The notes beneath the pieces are model-generated. The model saw only the letters and a list, made by a program, of their open reading frames with translations. It was not told where the DNA came from and made no database searches. DNA of 15,101 nucleotides from Clostridium_AM sp964554365 (GTDB lineage: Bacteria > Bacillota > Clostridia > Clostridiales > Clostridiaceae), in the NCBI GenBank assembly GCA_964554365.1, contig CAZKOJ010000110.1, positions 1-15,101 on the forward strand, in the 5' to 3' direction. Shown here piece by piece: positions 8,403 to 15,101 of this stretch. The position numbers and the translations under genes were made by a program. Positions within the stretch are counted from its first letter, which is position 1, and the number at the start of each line of letters is the position of its first letter.

Positions 8403-10484
8403 ATGAATAAAAACAAAGTAAAGGTTTCAATATGTCTTGCAGGAATAATGGCGTGTATGTACACTACTTCAGTTATGGCTGGGCCTATAAAATTACAAGA
8501 TACTAATGCCATTTTTAATAAAACTTTTGCAGCTAATATACAAGATAGCAATGATATAAAATTTACTGATAAGAATTTAGATAAGGCTGTAAGAGAAGCT
8601 ATAAATAAATTAGAAGGTAAGATTACTAAGGATGATTTAATTGGTGTATTAAAACTTAACTTAAAGAGCAAGAGTATAACAAATATATCAGGTCTTGAAT
8701 ATATGGAAAATCTTCAAAGTTTAGATTTAAGCAATAATGAAATTAAAGATTTAACTCCTATTAAAGGATTGATTTATCTTACTAAATTGAACTTATATAA
8801 AAACAAAGTGGAAGAAGTTACAGCACTTGAAAAGCTTATAAATTTAGAAAAATTAGTGTTAAAAGACAACAAGATTCAGCGTATAGATAGCTTAGCAAAG
8901 CTTAAAGCTTTAACAGAACTAGATTTGACTAAAAATGAAGTTAGTAACCCAAAACCTTTAAAGGATTTAAAGAAGCTTAAAACTTTAAATTTGACAGATA
9001 ATAAAGTAGATGATGCTGAAAATCTTAAAGATCTTACTAGTGTAGAAAGTTTAATATTAAGTAAAAATGATATAGATGATCCAGAAGAGCTTAATAATTT
9101 AAAAGGTTTAACTAAGTTATACTTAGATGAAAATCCTTTAACAGAAATAGCAACATTAAAAGATCTTACAAAGTTAAAGAAATTAAATTTAGATAAAGAT
9201 AACATAGAAGATTTAAAGGAAATAAAAAAATTCAAATCACTTCAATGGGTAAAATATAGAAATAAAGAAATATTTGATTTAGCTTCATTAAATGATTTAG
9301 TACAAGATCCTAATGCTATTGCAACTTTTGCTGATGGAAATTTAGAAAGAGAAGTTAGAGAGAAAATAGAAAAACCTACAGGAGGTATTAAAAAGGGTGA
9401 ATTAGAACGTGTTACCGAGCTTAACTTGTGGAACAAAAACATTACAAGTCTTGTTGGTATTGAAAATTTACCAGATTTGAAAATCTTGAATATTGGCAGA
9501 AATAGTATATCTGATCTAACTCCTTTAAAAGATTTAAGTACTCTTGAAAATTTATATATGGCTAAAACTAGTGTAAGCAATTTAAACCCTATAAAAGACT
9601 TAACTACTTTAAAAAGTATAGTTATAGGTAACACTGATTTATCAGATCTTACTCCTTTAAAAGGTTTAACAGAATTACAGAATTTAATGATTGCTGAATG
9701 TAATGTTTCCTCATTAGATGGGTTACAGGACTTAGTGAACCTTGAAAGTTTAGATATAAATAAAAATCATATTACTAATATAGATGCCATAAAGGGGTTA
9801 ACTAGTCTTACTACATTAAACTTAAATGAAAACAATGTAAGTGATATTAGTGCAGTAGCAAGCCTTACAAAGCTTGAAAGATTATATGCAAATAAAAATG
9901 GTATCAGCAGTTTAGCGCCTATAAAAGAATTAACAGAAATGAAATGGCTTGCAGCTTCTGAAAATAATTTAACTAATCTTGCAGGTATGGAAAATCTTAT
10001 AAAGTTAAAAGAAGCACGTCTTGATAAAAATCATATAAGTGATTTAAGTGCTCTTGTAAACTTAAAGAATATGGAAACGTTAAGTCTTAGAACAAATAGT
10101 ATAAGTGATATAGGTTCGTTAAATGGTTTAACAGCTATGAAGAATTTATACCTATATGAAAACAATGTTAGTACTATAAGTGCTTTATCAGAAATGAAAG
10201 GCTTAGTTAGACTATATGTAGATAAAAATAACATAGGTGATATAAATGCAGTAAGTGGTATGAGTAATTTAGAAATTTTATCCTTTGGTAAAAATATGGT
10301 TTCAGATCTTTCACCAGTGGGAGGATTAAGTAATCTTAAGACATTAGATGCTAGTGATAACTGTGTAACAGACATAGGATCAGCTCTAGGTCTTCCAAAA
10401 CTTAAGGATTTAATGATTACAAATGACAAGGTATCACAAGGACAAATAAACTCAGTACCAACTTCAGTAACTATAACTAAATAA
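8403..10484 (+). CDS. Secreted internalin-like leucine-rich repeat protein 2
   Basis: Tandem paralogue of the preceding gene, 693 residues, predicted exported. ATG 8403 is chosen because AGAGGTGG (8390-8397) sits five bases before it; the upstream in-frame GTG at 8394 lies inside that site. The signal peptide (MNKNKVKVS, then hydrophobic) is probably cut after VMA at residue 26; a Cys at 17 after GIMA is a weak alternative lipobox. Like its neighbour it has two cap-plus-repeat units: a cap at F54 (FTDKNLDKAV) with about nine repeats, and a cap at F309 (FADGNLEREV) with 15 repeats. The repeat counts in the second unit match exactly and several repeats are nearly the same (LYLYEN, LNENN, KNHI). 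It ends with SVPTSVTITK, comparable to SLPKEIDVTE in the first protein, with no wall or membrane anchor. A strong terminator follows 15 bases after the stop, closing the transcript. Confidence 0.9.
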   Translation: MNKNKVKVSICLAGIMACMYTTSVMAGPIKLQDTNAIFNKTFAANIQDSNDIKFTDKNLDKAVREAINKLEGKITKDDLIGVLKLNLKSKSITNISGLEYMENLQSLDLSNNEIKDLTPIKGLIYLTKLNLYKNKVEEVTALEKLINLEKLVLKDNKIQRIDSLAKLKALTELDLTKNEVSNPKPLKDLKKLKTLNLTDNKVDDAENLKDLTSVESLILSKNDIDDPEELNNLKGLTKLYLDENPLTEIATLKDLTKLKKLNLDKDNIEDLKEIKKFKSLQWVKYRNKEIFDLASLNDLVQDPNAIATFADGNLEREVREKIEKPTGGIKKGELERVTELNLWNKNITSLVGIENLPDLKILNIGRNSISDLTPLKDLSTLENLYMAKTSVSNLNPIKDLTTLKSIVIGNTDLSDLTPLKGLTELQNLMIAECNVSSLDGLQDLVNLESLDINKNHITNIDAIKGLTSLTTLNLNENNVSDISAVASLTKLERLYANKNGISSLAPIKELTEMKWLAASENNLTNLAGMENLIKLKEARLDKNHISDLSALVNLKNMETLSLRTNSISDIGSLNGLTAMKNLYLYENNVSTISALSEMKGLVRLYVDKNNIGDINAVSGMSNLEILSFGKNMVSDLSPVGGLSNLKTLDASDNCVTDIGSALGLPKLKDLMITNDKVSQGQINSVPTSVTITK

Positions 10485-10498
10485 GTATATTACCATGG

Positions 10499-10560
10499 AA
10501 ATTTAGAGTGGACTACGCTTAAATATATTTGAGCTTCTGTCCACTCTAAATTTTTATATT
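10499..10560 (+). terminator. Long nested-hairpin terminator after the LRR gene pair
   Basis: A perfect 15-bp outer stem pairs 10499-10513 with 10539-10553, and inside it GCTTAAA pairs with TTTGAGC around a TATA loop (one G-U). The right arm runs into TTTTTATATTTTTT. This is a strong terminator for the + strand. The left half is nearly identical to a sequence at 14866-14897, so the terminator seems to be built from a dispersed repeat. Confidence 0.88.
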
Positions 10561-10590
10561 TTTTACATTTTATTCTTATTATAAAATATA

Positions 10591-10618
10591 TTGACAATAA
10601 TATTGATACATGTATAAT
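10591..10618 (+). promoter_or_regulatory. Sigma-A type promoter of the marR-efflux operon
   Basis: Perfect -35 TTGACA (10591-10596) and perfect -10 TATAAT (10613-10618), separated by 16 bases and set in AT-rich DNA just after the LRR terminator. The predicted start is near 10625, directly at a palindrome, so repression by binding there is plausible. Distance to the first start codon is about 245 bases. Confidence 0.8.
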
Positions 10619-10625
10619 TAATATA

Positions 10626-10651
10626 TGTATAGTAAATATGTTTACTATACA
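10626..10651. promoter_or_regulatory. Palindromic operator, probably for the MarR regulator
   Basis: TGTATAGTAAA (10626-10636) and TTTACTATACA (10641-10651) are perfect 11-base inverted arms around TATG. The site begins eight bases after the -10 element, over the expected transcription start. MarR-family proteins commonly bind AT-rich palindromes overlapping their own promoters. Assignment to the MarR protein encoded next is inference from position. Confidence 0.65.
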
Positions 10652-10872
10652 CATTAATTAAATTTATTAGTAACATGAAAATTGTCAGCAAGTCAGGGCT
10701 TTTCTTAGACCTCGGAGCAAATTAATAATAATTTGATCGTTAAATATCATTTACGCATTTAAATTAAACAGAAAATTAGAAATTGTTATCCAATAGCCAA
10801 AAGCAATAATATGCATGTTTTTAGAATTCTTCAAGTAACTAATAAATTTTAATAAAGGAGATTACTAAAACT
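10652..10872 (+). promoter_or_regulatory. Long untranslated leader of the marR operon
   Basis: If transcription starts near 10625, about 245 bases precede the marR ATG. I see one perfect 7-bp AT-rich hairpin (10718-10724 with 10729-10735) and, just before it, a patch with higher G+C (about 10682-10717). I recognise no riboswitch or T-box motif, no attenuator T run, and no second clear promoter. A 16-codon ORF from 10675 lacks a ribosome binding site. The function of the leader is unknown. Confidence 0.35.
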
Positions 10873-11358
10873 ATGACTAAAGATTACACAAAATTAATTG
10901 ATAATGAATACAACGGAATCGACTCATTAAAATTACTTGAAATGATTTTAAAGACTACAGATATAGTAGAAGAAGTATTCAACAGATTTTATAAAAAGTT
11001 TAAACTATCTAAAATTCAATTTAGTGCATTATATATAATTTATTTATATGGAGAAGAAGGAATTCAATTATCTACAATTGGTAAGAAACTGTTTGTTACA
11101 AAGTCAAATATAACATCTTTAGCGGATAGAATGGAAAATAGAGGGTTAATCAGAAGAATTAGTGATAGAACCGATAGAAGAAGTGTAAAAGCTGTAGTAA
11201 CAAGTGAAGGCGAAAAAATATTAGAGAATGTACTTCCAAGTTCAAAAATATTTAGTGAAAAAATATTAAATTTTTTAACAGAAACAGAAAAGAAACGTTT
11301 CTATGAATTAATGGTAAAAATTCAGAAAGAGCTAGTTGAAGATTATATTGTAAAATAA
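10873..11358 (+). CDS. MarR family transcriptional regulator
   Basis: DNA-binding repressor of 161 residues, the usual size for the family, expected to act as a dimer in the cytoplasm and to release DNA on sensing a small molecule. Helical dimerisation segments lie at about 18-55 and 120-158. The winged helix-turn-helix spans about 66-110: LSTIGKKLFVTKSNITSLADRM, then the wing with the family-typical DRTDRR at 98-103. AAAGGAG (10854-10860) lies 12 bases before the ATG, slightly long spacing. It is the first gene of an operon with an HlyD-type adaptor 23 bases downstream and two permeases. The palindrome at the operon promoter suggests autoregulation and control of the exporter. I see no conserved cysteine that would mark it as a thiol-based redox sensor. 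The effector is unknown. Confidence 0.93.
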   Translation: MTKDYTKLIDNEYNGIDSLKLLEMILKTTDIVEEVFNRFYKKFKLSKIQFSALYIIYLYGEEGIQLSTIGKKLFVTKSNITSLADRMENRGLIRRISDRTDRRSVKAVVTSEGEKILENVLPSSKIFSEKILNFLTETEKKRFYELMVKIQKELVEDYIVK

Positions 11359-11381
11359 ATTTTAAATAAGGAGGTTTTTTT

Positions 11382-12431
11382 ATGAAACACAAGAGCATAA
11401 TTATCACATTAATAGCCATAGTAGCAAGTACTTTTACAGGCTGTAGCACTAATCTAAGTACATTAACAGGAGATGGTTTAGTAAAGAAAAACAGTGGAGA
11501 ATTAATTGTCCAAGGAAACATAGAAACGAAAGAAATAAATATAAACTCAAAAACTGCGGGAAAAATAACAGAGATAAAAGTAGAAGAAGGCAACAGCATC
11601 AAAAATGGACAAGTTCTGATAACAATAGACAATAGCACATTAGTAGCAAAAGAAGCTCAAACAAAAGCTAAAATTGATGCAGCTACTGGACAGATGAAGG
11701 CAGGTGAGGCAGCAAAGGGGATAGCACAAGCTCAACTTCAAAAAGCACAAAATGGATTAAGACCTGAGGAAATTGCGTCACTTAAGACTCGACTTGACCT
11801 AGCACAATCTACCTATAATAGAGTAAAGGCTTTGTTTGATAAAGAATATGCACCTAAAGCCGAGTTAGATAAAGCTCAAACTGAATTGGAAGTTATACAA
11901 CAACAATATGATATTGCAAAACAGGGAGCAAGGTCTGAAGATATAGCGGCAGCACAGGCACAAGTAAATCAGGCAAGTGCATCTATACAGGCGGCACAAG
12001 GACTAATCAAAGAAGCAGAGGGTGGAGTAAGTGAAGTACAGTCTTTAATAAATGACACCACTATTGCTGCGCCATCAAATGGAATAATAAACCACTTAAA
12101 TGTTGAAGTTGGAGAACTTATATCACCAGGAATGCCTCTTCTTGTAATAACAAATACAACTACACCATGGATTGAATGTAACGTAAAAGAAACAGATCTT
12201 TCAAAAGCAAAGTTAAATCAAGTTGTTTCAGTTAAACTTCCTGCTTATGCAAACCAAAAATTTAAAGGTAAGATAGTTAGAATAAATGAAAAACCAGATT
12301 TTGCAGTTAAAAGAGCAACAAATGATAACGGAGATTTTGATATATTATCCTATGGTGTTAAGGTTGAATTGACTGATGTGAATAAACCGCTTCACCAAGG
12401 GATGACAGCTCTCGTTGACTTTGGAAAGTGA
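11382..12431 (+). CDS. HlyD/EmrA-like periplasmic-adaptor-type lipoprotein
   Basis: Extracytoplasmic adaptor of a membrane export complex, 349 residues. AAGGAGG (11368-11374) precedes the ATG. The N-terminus is a lipoprotein signal ending FTGC, with Cys21 the probable lipidated residue, so the mature protein should be tethered to the outer face of the membrane. Order of parts: first half of a lipoyl-like domain (about 50-83, GKITEIKVEEGNSIKNGQVL), a long Ala/Gln-rich coiled coil (about 85-222), the second lipoyl half (about 227-258, IAAPSNGIINHLNVEVGELI), and a C-terminal beta-barrel region (about 260-349). The closest general pattern is the YbhG/YhiI type that works with ABC-2 permeases. Two such permeases follow, the first 14 bases downstream. 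In a Gram-positive cell there is no outer-membrane channel, so it probably stabilises the permeases or handles substrate outside the membrane. The substrate is unknown. Confidence 0.92.
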   Translation: MKHKSIIITLIAIVASTFTGCSTNLSTLTGDGLVKKNSGELIVQGNIETKEININSKTAGKITEIKVEEGNSIKNGQVLITIDNSTLVAKEAQTKAKIDAATGQMKAGEAAKGIAQAQLQKAQNGLRPEEIASLKTRLDLAQSTYNRVKALFDKEYAPKAELDKAQTELEVIQQQYDIAKQGARSEDIAAAQAQVNQASASIQAAQGLIKEAEGGVSEVQSLINDTTIAAPSNGIINHLNVEVGELISPGMPLLVITNTTTPWIECNVKETDLSKAKLNQVVSVKLPAYANQKFKGKIVRINEKPDFAVKRATNDNGDFDILSYGVKVELTDVNKPLHQGMTALVDFGK

Positions 12432-12445
12432 AGTGATAAATTATA

Positions 12446-13624
12446 ATGAAAGATAAAATGCTAAAATTTATTAAGATAGGTTCAAAGGTTAAAGGAGTAC
12501 TAACTGCTATTTTCTTTGTATTCCTAATACCAATTGCTTGTAGTTTTATTTTAGGACATGAAATGCAGGATCATCAAATTAAAAATATTCCAACTGCAAT
12601 TGTGGACCATGATAACTCTTCATTTAGTCAAATGCTCATTAAGGAAATAAAAAATAATGAAATATTCAATGTAACTAATTACAGCGGAAATGATTATGAC
12701 ATTAAAAATTTAATAGAAAAAAATAAGGTAAAAGTCGGAGTTATTATTCCTAAATCTTTTTCGAAAGATTTAACTGACGGAAAAGCTCCTAAAGTGCTAG
12801 TGTTTTATGATGGTTCACAAATGTCAATCACAAGTGCTGCAAAATCTAGAATGAGTGAAGTGCTGCTTACTATAAAAACAGGATATTTGCAGCAGTTAGT
12901 GGAGGGAAAGTTAGGCGTAATGCCAGAAGTATCTAAAAACACTGTTCTTCCTATGTATTTTAATTACAGAATTTTGAATAATCCTACTAGAAATTATACC
13001 AACTTTTTAAATATAGGGATGTTGGTTTCACTTCTTCAAGTATGTCTTGTAATGCTGGGAGTAGATATAGTTAGAAAAAACGAAAAAAGTTATTTATGGT
13101 TATGGCTTAAATCTATTTTCTGGGGACTTGTAGGATCAGTTTCTGCCCTGATAACTTTGGCAATACAAATTAAATACTTTGAAGTACCCTTTAGAGGGAC
13201 AGCTAAAGGAGCTATTATGTTGACAGTGATTTATTGTGTTGCAATTGTAAGCTATGGGGTTTTGATAAGGCTTATTGTAACAGAAAAAATATTGTCAATA
13301 CAAATTGCAGCAGTATCAGTTTTGCCTACAAGTATACTGGGGGGATATACGTTCCCATTAATTGCAATGCCTAAGTTTTTTCAAGAGTTGGCAAAGATTT
13401 TACCCTTTGTACATTGTGCAGGACCCATGAGAAGGCTATTTATTGATGATGTAGGATTAGATTATATTATTCCAGAAATAAATTGGTTTGCTAAGTTTAT
13501 AATTTATATGTGGATAGCTTCATTTATAATATTTTTTACAAAGAAAATTGTTAAGAAACAGTATTATCGTATTAAAGATAAAAGAAATCAGAAAAAAGAT
13601 ACTGGAGAGGTGGTAGAGGTATGA
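12446..13624 (+). CDS. ABC-2 type permease (YhhJ/YbhS-like), first of a pair
   Basis: Integral membrane subunit of 392 residues of the ABC-2 exporter superfamily. One helix at about 17-37, a large extracytoplasmic domain (about 38-186) with IPTAIVDHDNSS and VGVIIPKSFS, then about five helices (188-208, 219-241, 253-277, 284-306, 348-365). The conserved FRGT (249-252) and the GGYTFP-IAMP segment (299-309) match ABC-2 permeases. The ribosome binding site before ATG 12446 is weak, so translation may be coupled to the adaptor gene 14 bases upstream; ATG 12458 is an alternative start. Its last four bases overlap the start of the second permease. No ATPase domain is fused. It probably forms a heterodimer with the next gene product; substrate unknown. 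Confidence 0.9.
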   Translation: MKDKMLKFIKIGSKVKGVLTAIFFVFLIPIACSFILGHEMQDHQIKNIPTAIVDHDNSSFSQMLIKEIKNNEIFNVTNYSGNDYDIKNLIEKNKVKVGVIIPKSFSKDLTDGKAPKVLVFYDGSQMSITSAAKSRMSEVLLTIKTGYLQQLVEGKLGVMPEVSKNTVLPMYFNYRILNNPTRNYTNFLNIGMLVSLLQVCLVMLGVDIVRKNEKSYLWLWLKSIFWGLVGSVSALITLAIQIKYFEVPFRGTAKGAIMLTVIYCVAIVSYGVLIRLIVTEKILSIQIAAVSVLPTSILGGYTFPLIAMPKFFQELAKILPFVHCAGPMRRLFIDDVGLDYIIPEINWFAKFIIYMWIASFIIFFTKKIVKKQYYRIKDKRNQKKDTGEVVEV

Positions 13625-14787
13625 ATAAAAAAGAACTTTTTATAATAATTGGTACAAAGATAAAAAACTTTTGTATCATTGTATTTATCCCTATTTTCTT
13701 CACAGTACTTTTCTGTTGGTTATTTAGTAGAGTTTTTGTTGAACAAATACCTTTTGGAGTTTTGGATATGGACAATTCATCCACATCAAGAAATATTGTA
13801 AGGCAATTTGAAGATCATCCAGGCTTTAAAGTTAACTATCATGCACAGTCTTATGATGAACTCAATGAGAAAATAAAAACAGAAAGAATTCAAGCAGGGA
13901 TTATTATACCTAAAGGATTTGCTAAAGATGTGGTTGAAATGAAGGCACCAAAGACTATATTGTTAATAGATGGAACAAATATAGTAATGGGAAATAACGC
14001 ATTATCTTATGGAAGTGCCATATTAAATACTATAAATGCAAAGATTCAACTTAATGTGTTAGAAGGAAAAAATATGGTTCCTTATGTTGCACAACAGTCA
14101 ATTAGTTCTTTATCATTTACTGAACGTGTAATGTATGACCCTCAATTGAATTATGGTAAATATCTAATTTATGGTATTATAGCAATTTTGATTCAACAAG
14201 CTTATCTAGCGGTTATAACACCTGTTCTAATTACAGAAAAATTTAATATGGTAAAAATGAAACTTCGTTCAAAGGAAGGACTAAAAAAGATAGCCATTTT
14301 TTCCCTAAGGATATTTGCATGTATTTTATGTGCATATCTAGGTGCTATTGTCAGCTTTTATTGTGCAGGAAAGTACTTTAATATTCCTCTTAGAGGAACT
14401 TTGTCAAATTATTTTAAATTGATAAGTGTGTTTATTTTAGATCTCACTGCAGCGGCAGTTATGTTCTCCGTTATTTTTAATAAAATTTCAGATTTCAACA
14501 GGCTGTCTATGTGTTTGTCAGTTCCCACATTTCTTACTGCAGGATATTCATGGCCAGAATACATGATGCCAGGTGGATTTAGTCATGTTGTTAAAGCTAT
14601 ATGGCCTCTAATATATGTGGCAGATCCCTTAAGATTAATAAGCCTAAAGGGTTCGGACATAAATATTATACTTCCATATATAAACGGTGGAATTTATTAC
14701 GCATTATTCTGGCTACCTATAGGAATTATATTATATGGAATTAAAATTATCGTGTTTAAATATATAGATAGAAAGTTACTGACATAG
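13621..14787 (+). CDS. ABC-2 type permease (YhhJ/YbhR-like), second of a pair
   Basis: Membrane subunit of 388 residues, homologous in plan to the preceding permease. It starts in the ATGA overlap with the previous stop codon, with GGAGAGG at 13604-13610 inside the upstream gene. One helix at about 17-37, an extracytoplasmic domain (38-178) with IPFGVLDMDNSS and AGIIIPKGFAKDV, then helices near 181-203, 226-249, 264-286, 296-314 and 355-378. LRGT (257-260) and AGYSWP-YMMP (307-317) correspond to FRGT and GGYTFP-IAMP in its partner. The overlap points to tightly matched amounts of both subunits, as expected for a heterodimer. No ATPase gene follows; the 314 bases to the window end hold no protein gene. 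Substrate unknown; drug or small-molecule efflux is the usual guess for MarR-linked systems. Confidence 0.9.
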   Translation: MNKKELFIIIGTKIKNFCIIVFIPIFFTVLFCWLFSRVFVEQIPFGVLDMDNSSTSRNIVRQFEDHPGFKVNYHAQSYDELNEKIKTERIQAGIIIPKGFAKDVVEMKAPKTILLIDGTNIVMGNNALSYGSAILNTINAKIQLNVLEGKNMVPYVAQQSISSLSFTERVMYDPQLNYGKYLIYGIIAILIQQAYLAVITPVLITEKFNMVKMKLRSKEGLKKIAIFSLRIFACILCAYLGAIVSFYCAGKYFNIPLRGTLSNYFKLISVFILDLTAAAVMFSVIFNKISDFNRLSMCLSVPTFLTAGYSWPEYMMPGGFSHVVKAIWPLIYVADPLRLISLKGSDINIILPYINGGIYYALFWLPIGIILYGIKIIVFKYIDRKLLT

Positions 14788-14821
14788 TAGAAATTATATA
14801 TCTGAAAGTAAAAAGCATATT

Positions 14822-14891
14822 CGAAGCAAAACTTAGGTGGACGAAGCTTAAGCGTATTACGACGCAAATTTAGAGTGATCTGCCACTTAAA
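14822..14891. repeat. Two diverged copies of a ~30-base repeat unit
   Basis: Units 14822-14852 and 14860-14891 share the pattern CGAnGCAAA..TTAG..GTG..C..CTTAA with several substitutions and small gaps. The second copy shares 12 identical bases at each end (AAATTTAGAGTG and CTTAAATATATT) with the LRR terminator arm at 10499-10529. They look like degraded copies of a small dispersed intergenic repeat. Confidence 0.5.
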
Positions 14892-14900
14892 TATATTATT
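14869..14900 (+). terminator. Possible terminator of the marR-efflux operon
   Basis: TTTA-AGTG (14869-14877, one bulged G) pairs with CACTTAAA (14884-14891), six-base loop, followed by TATATTATT. The stem is short and AT-rich and the T tract is poor, so this is a weak candidate. It lies 81 bases after the last stop codon and inside the repeat block. It is the only + strand candidate I see. Confidence 0.3.
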
Positions 14901-14901
14901 C

Positions 14902-15101
14902 AAAAAACCATCCGTTTATCCGATGACTACCGCCGCTAATACTCACCTTTTTAGAGGTGAGTTAAGCGGCGCTACGCCCCTGGATAACGATTTCTAAGCT
15001 TCAGCTAGGGTCCAAACCCCATCTGAAGCCAAGAACTCTGTTTATCAAGAAGGCCTAATGCTTCTCTTATTTTAAACTACCTACCCACTCGATCAGCCCG
15101 T
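14902..15101 (-). ncRNA. Candidate structured RNA on the minus strand (runs past right edge)
   Basis: The block 14911-15101 has no ORF, is richer in G+C than its surroundings and is densely paired. I see three local hairpins: 14932-14937/14965-14970 with inner 14941-14948/14955-14962; 14998-15004/15023-15029 with inner 15008-15011/15016-15019; and 15048-15052/15061-15065. A long-range helix 14913-14921/14982-14989 closes the first of them. On the minus strand the last helix is followed by GGATGG and then six U (14902-14907), a plausible 3' end. This suggests a minus-strand ncRNA of about 200 bases or more, or a structured leader with terminator. The raiA RNA of clostridia is a class I would test first, but I cannot confirm it from memory. 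A multicopy repeat is the main alternative. Confidence 0.5.

Noticed and set aside
10675..10725. 16-codon leader peptide ORF starting ATGAAAATTGTC before marR
   Set aside because: No ribosome binding site and no informative codon run; kept only as a note in the leader entry.

Overview
The window looks like low-GC Firmicute chromosome, most likely a Clostridium. It is strongly AT-rich, prefers TTA/ATA/AGA/AAT codons, has GGAGG-type ribosome binding sites, and its gene content (ABC-F, multi-pass GGDEF protein, YhgE/Pip protein, secreted internalin-like LRR proteins) fits. The species cannot be fixed from sequence alone. All confident protein genes are on the + strand.

Layout: (1) 1-1527, a YbiT-type ABC-F ATPase cut by the left edge and closed by a strong hairpin. 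(2) 1608-3119, a membrane diguanylate cyclase. (3) 3199-6106, a promoter overlapped by a TetR-type palindrome, followed by a 935-residue YhgE/Pip protein with two long arrays of heptads. (4) 6131-10484, an intergenic hairpin and then two tandem paralogous secreted leucine-rich-repeat proteins. The first has an unusual start region in which a small hairpin separates the ribosome binding site from the ATG. The pair ends in a long nested-hairpin terminator. (5) 10591-14787, a near-consensus promoter with a perfect palindrome at the expected transcription start, a leader of about 245 bases, and a four-gene operon: MarR regulator, HlyD-type lipoprotein adaptor, and two ABC-2 permeases that overlap by 4 bases. 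(6) 14788-15101, no protein gene. It holds diverged copies of a ~30-base repeat that also forms the arm of the LRR terminator. Beyond that lies a relatively GC-rich, heavily paired block that reads as a minus-strand structured RNA ending in a U run.

Most of the window encodes cell-envelope functions. The MarR protein probably controls its own operon, whose adaptor and paired permeases should form an efflux or export complex, but no ABC ATPase is encoded with them. The YhgE protein has the same basic plan (one N-terminal membrane helix, an extracytoplasmic domain, a C-terminal ABC-2-like membrane block), also without an ATPase. The LRR proteins are predicted to be secreted and lack any recognisable wall anchor.

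The points most worth a second look are the minus-strand RNA at the right edge, the hairpin-bridged start of the first LRR gene, the exporter without an ATPase, and the paired LRR proteins with an internally duplicated cap-plus-repeat plan.
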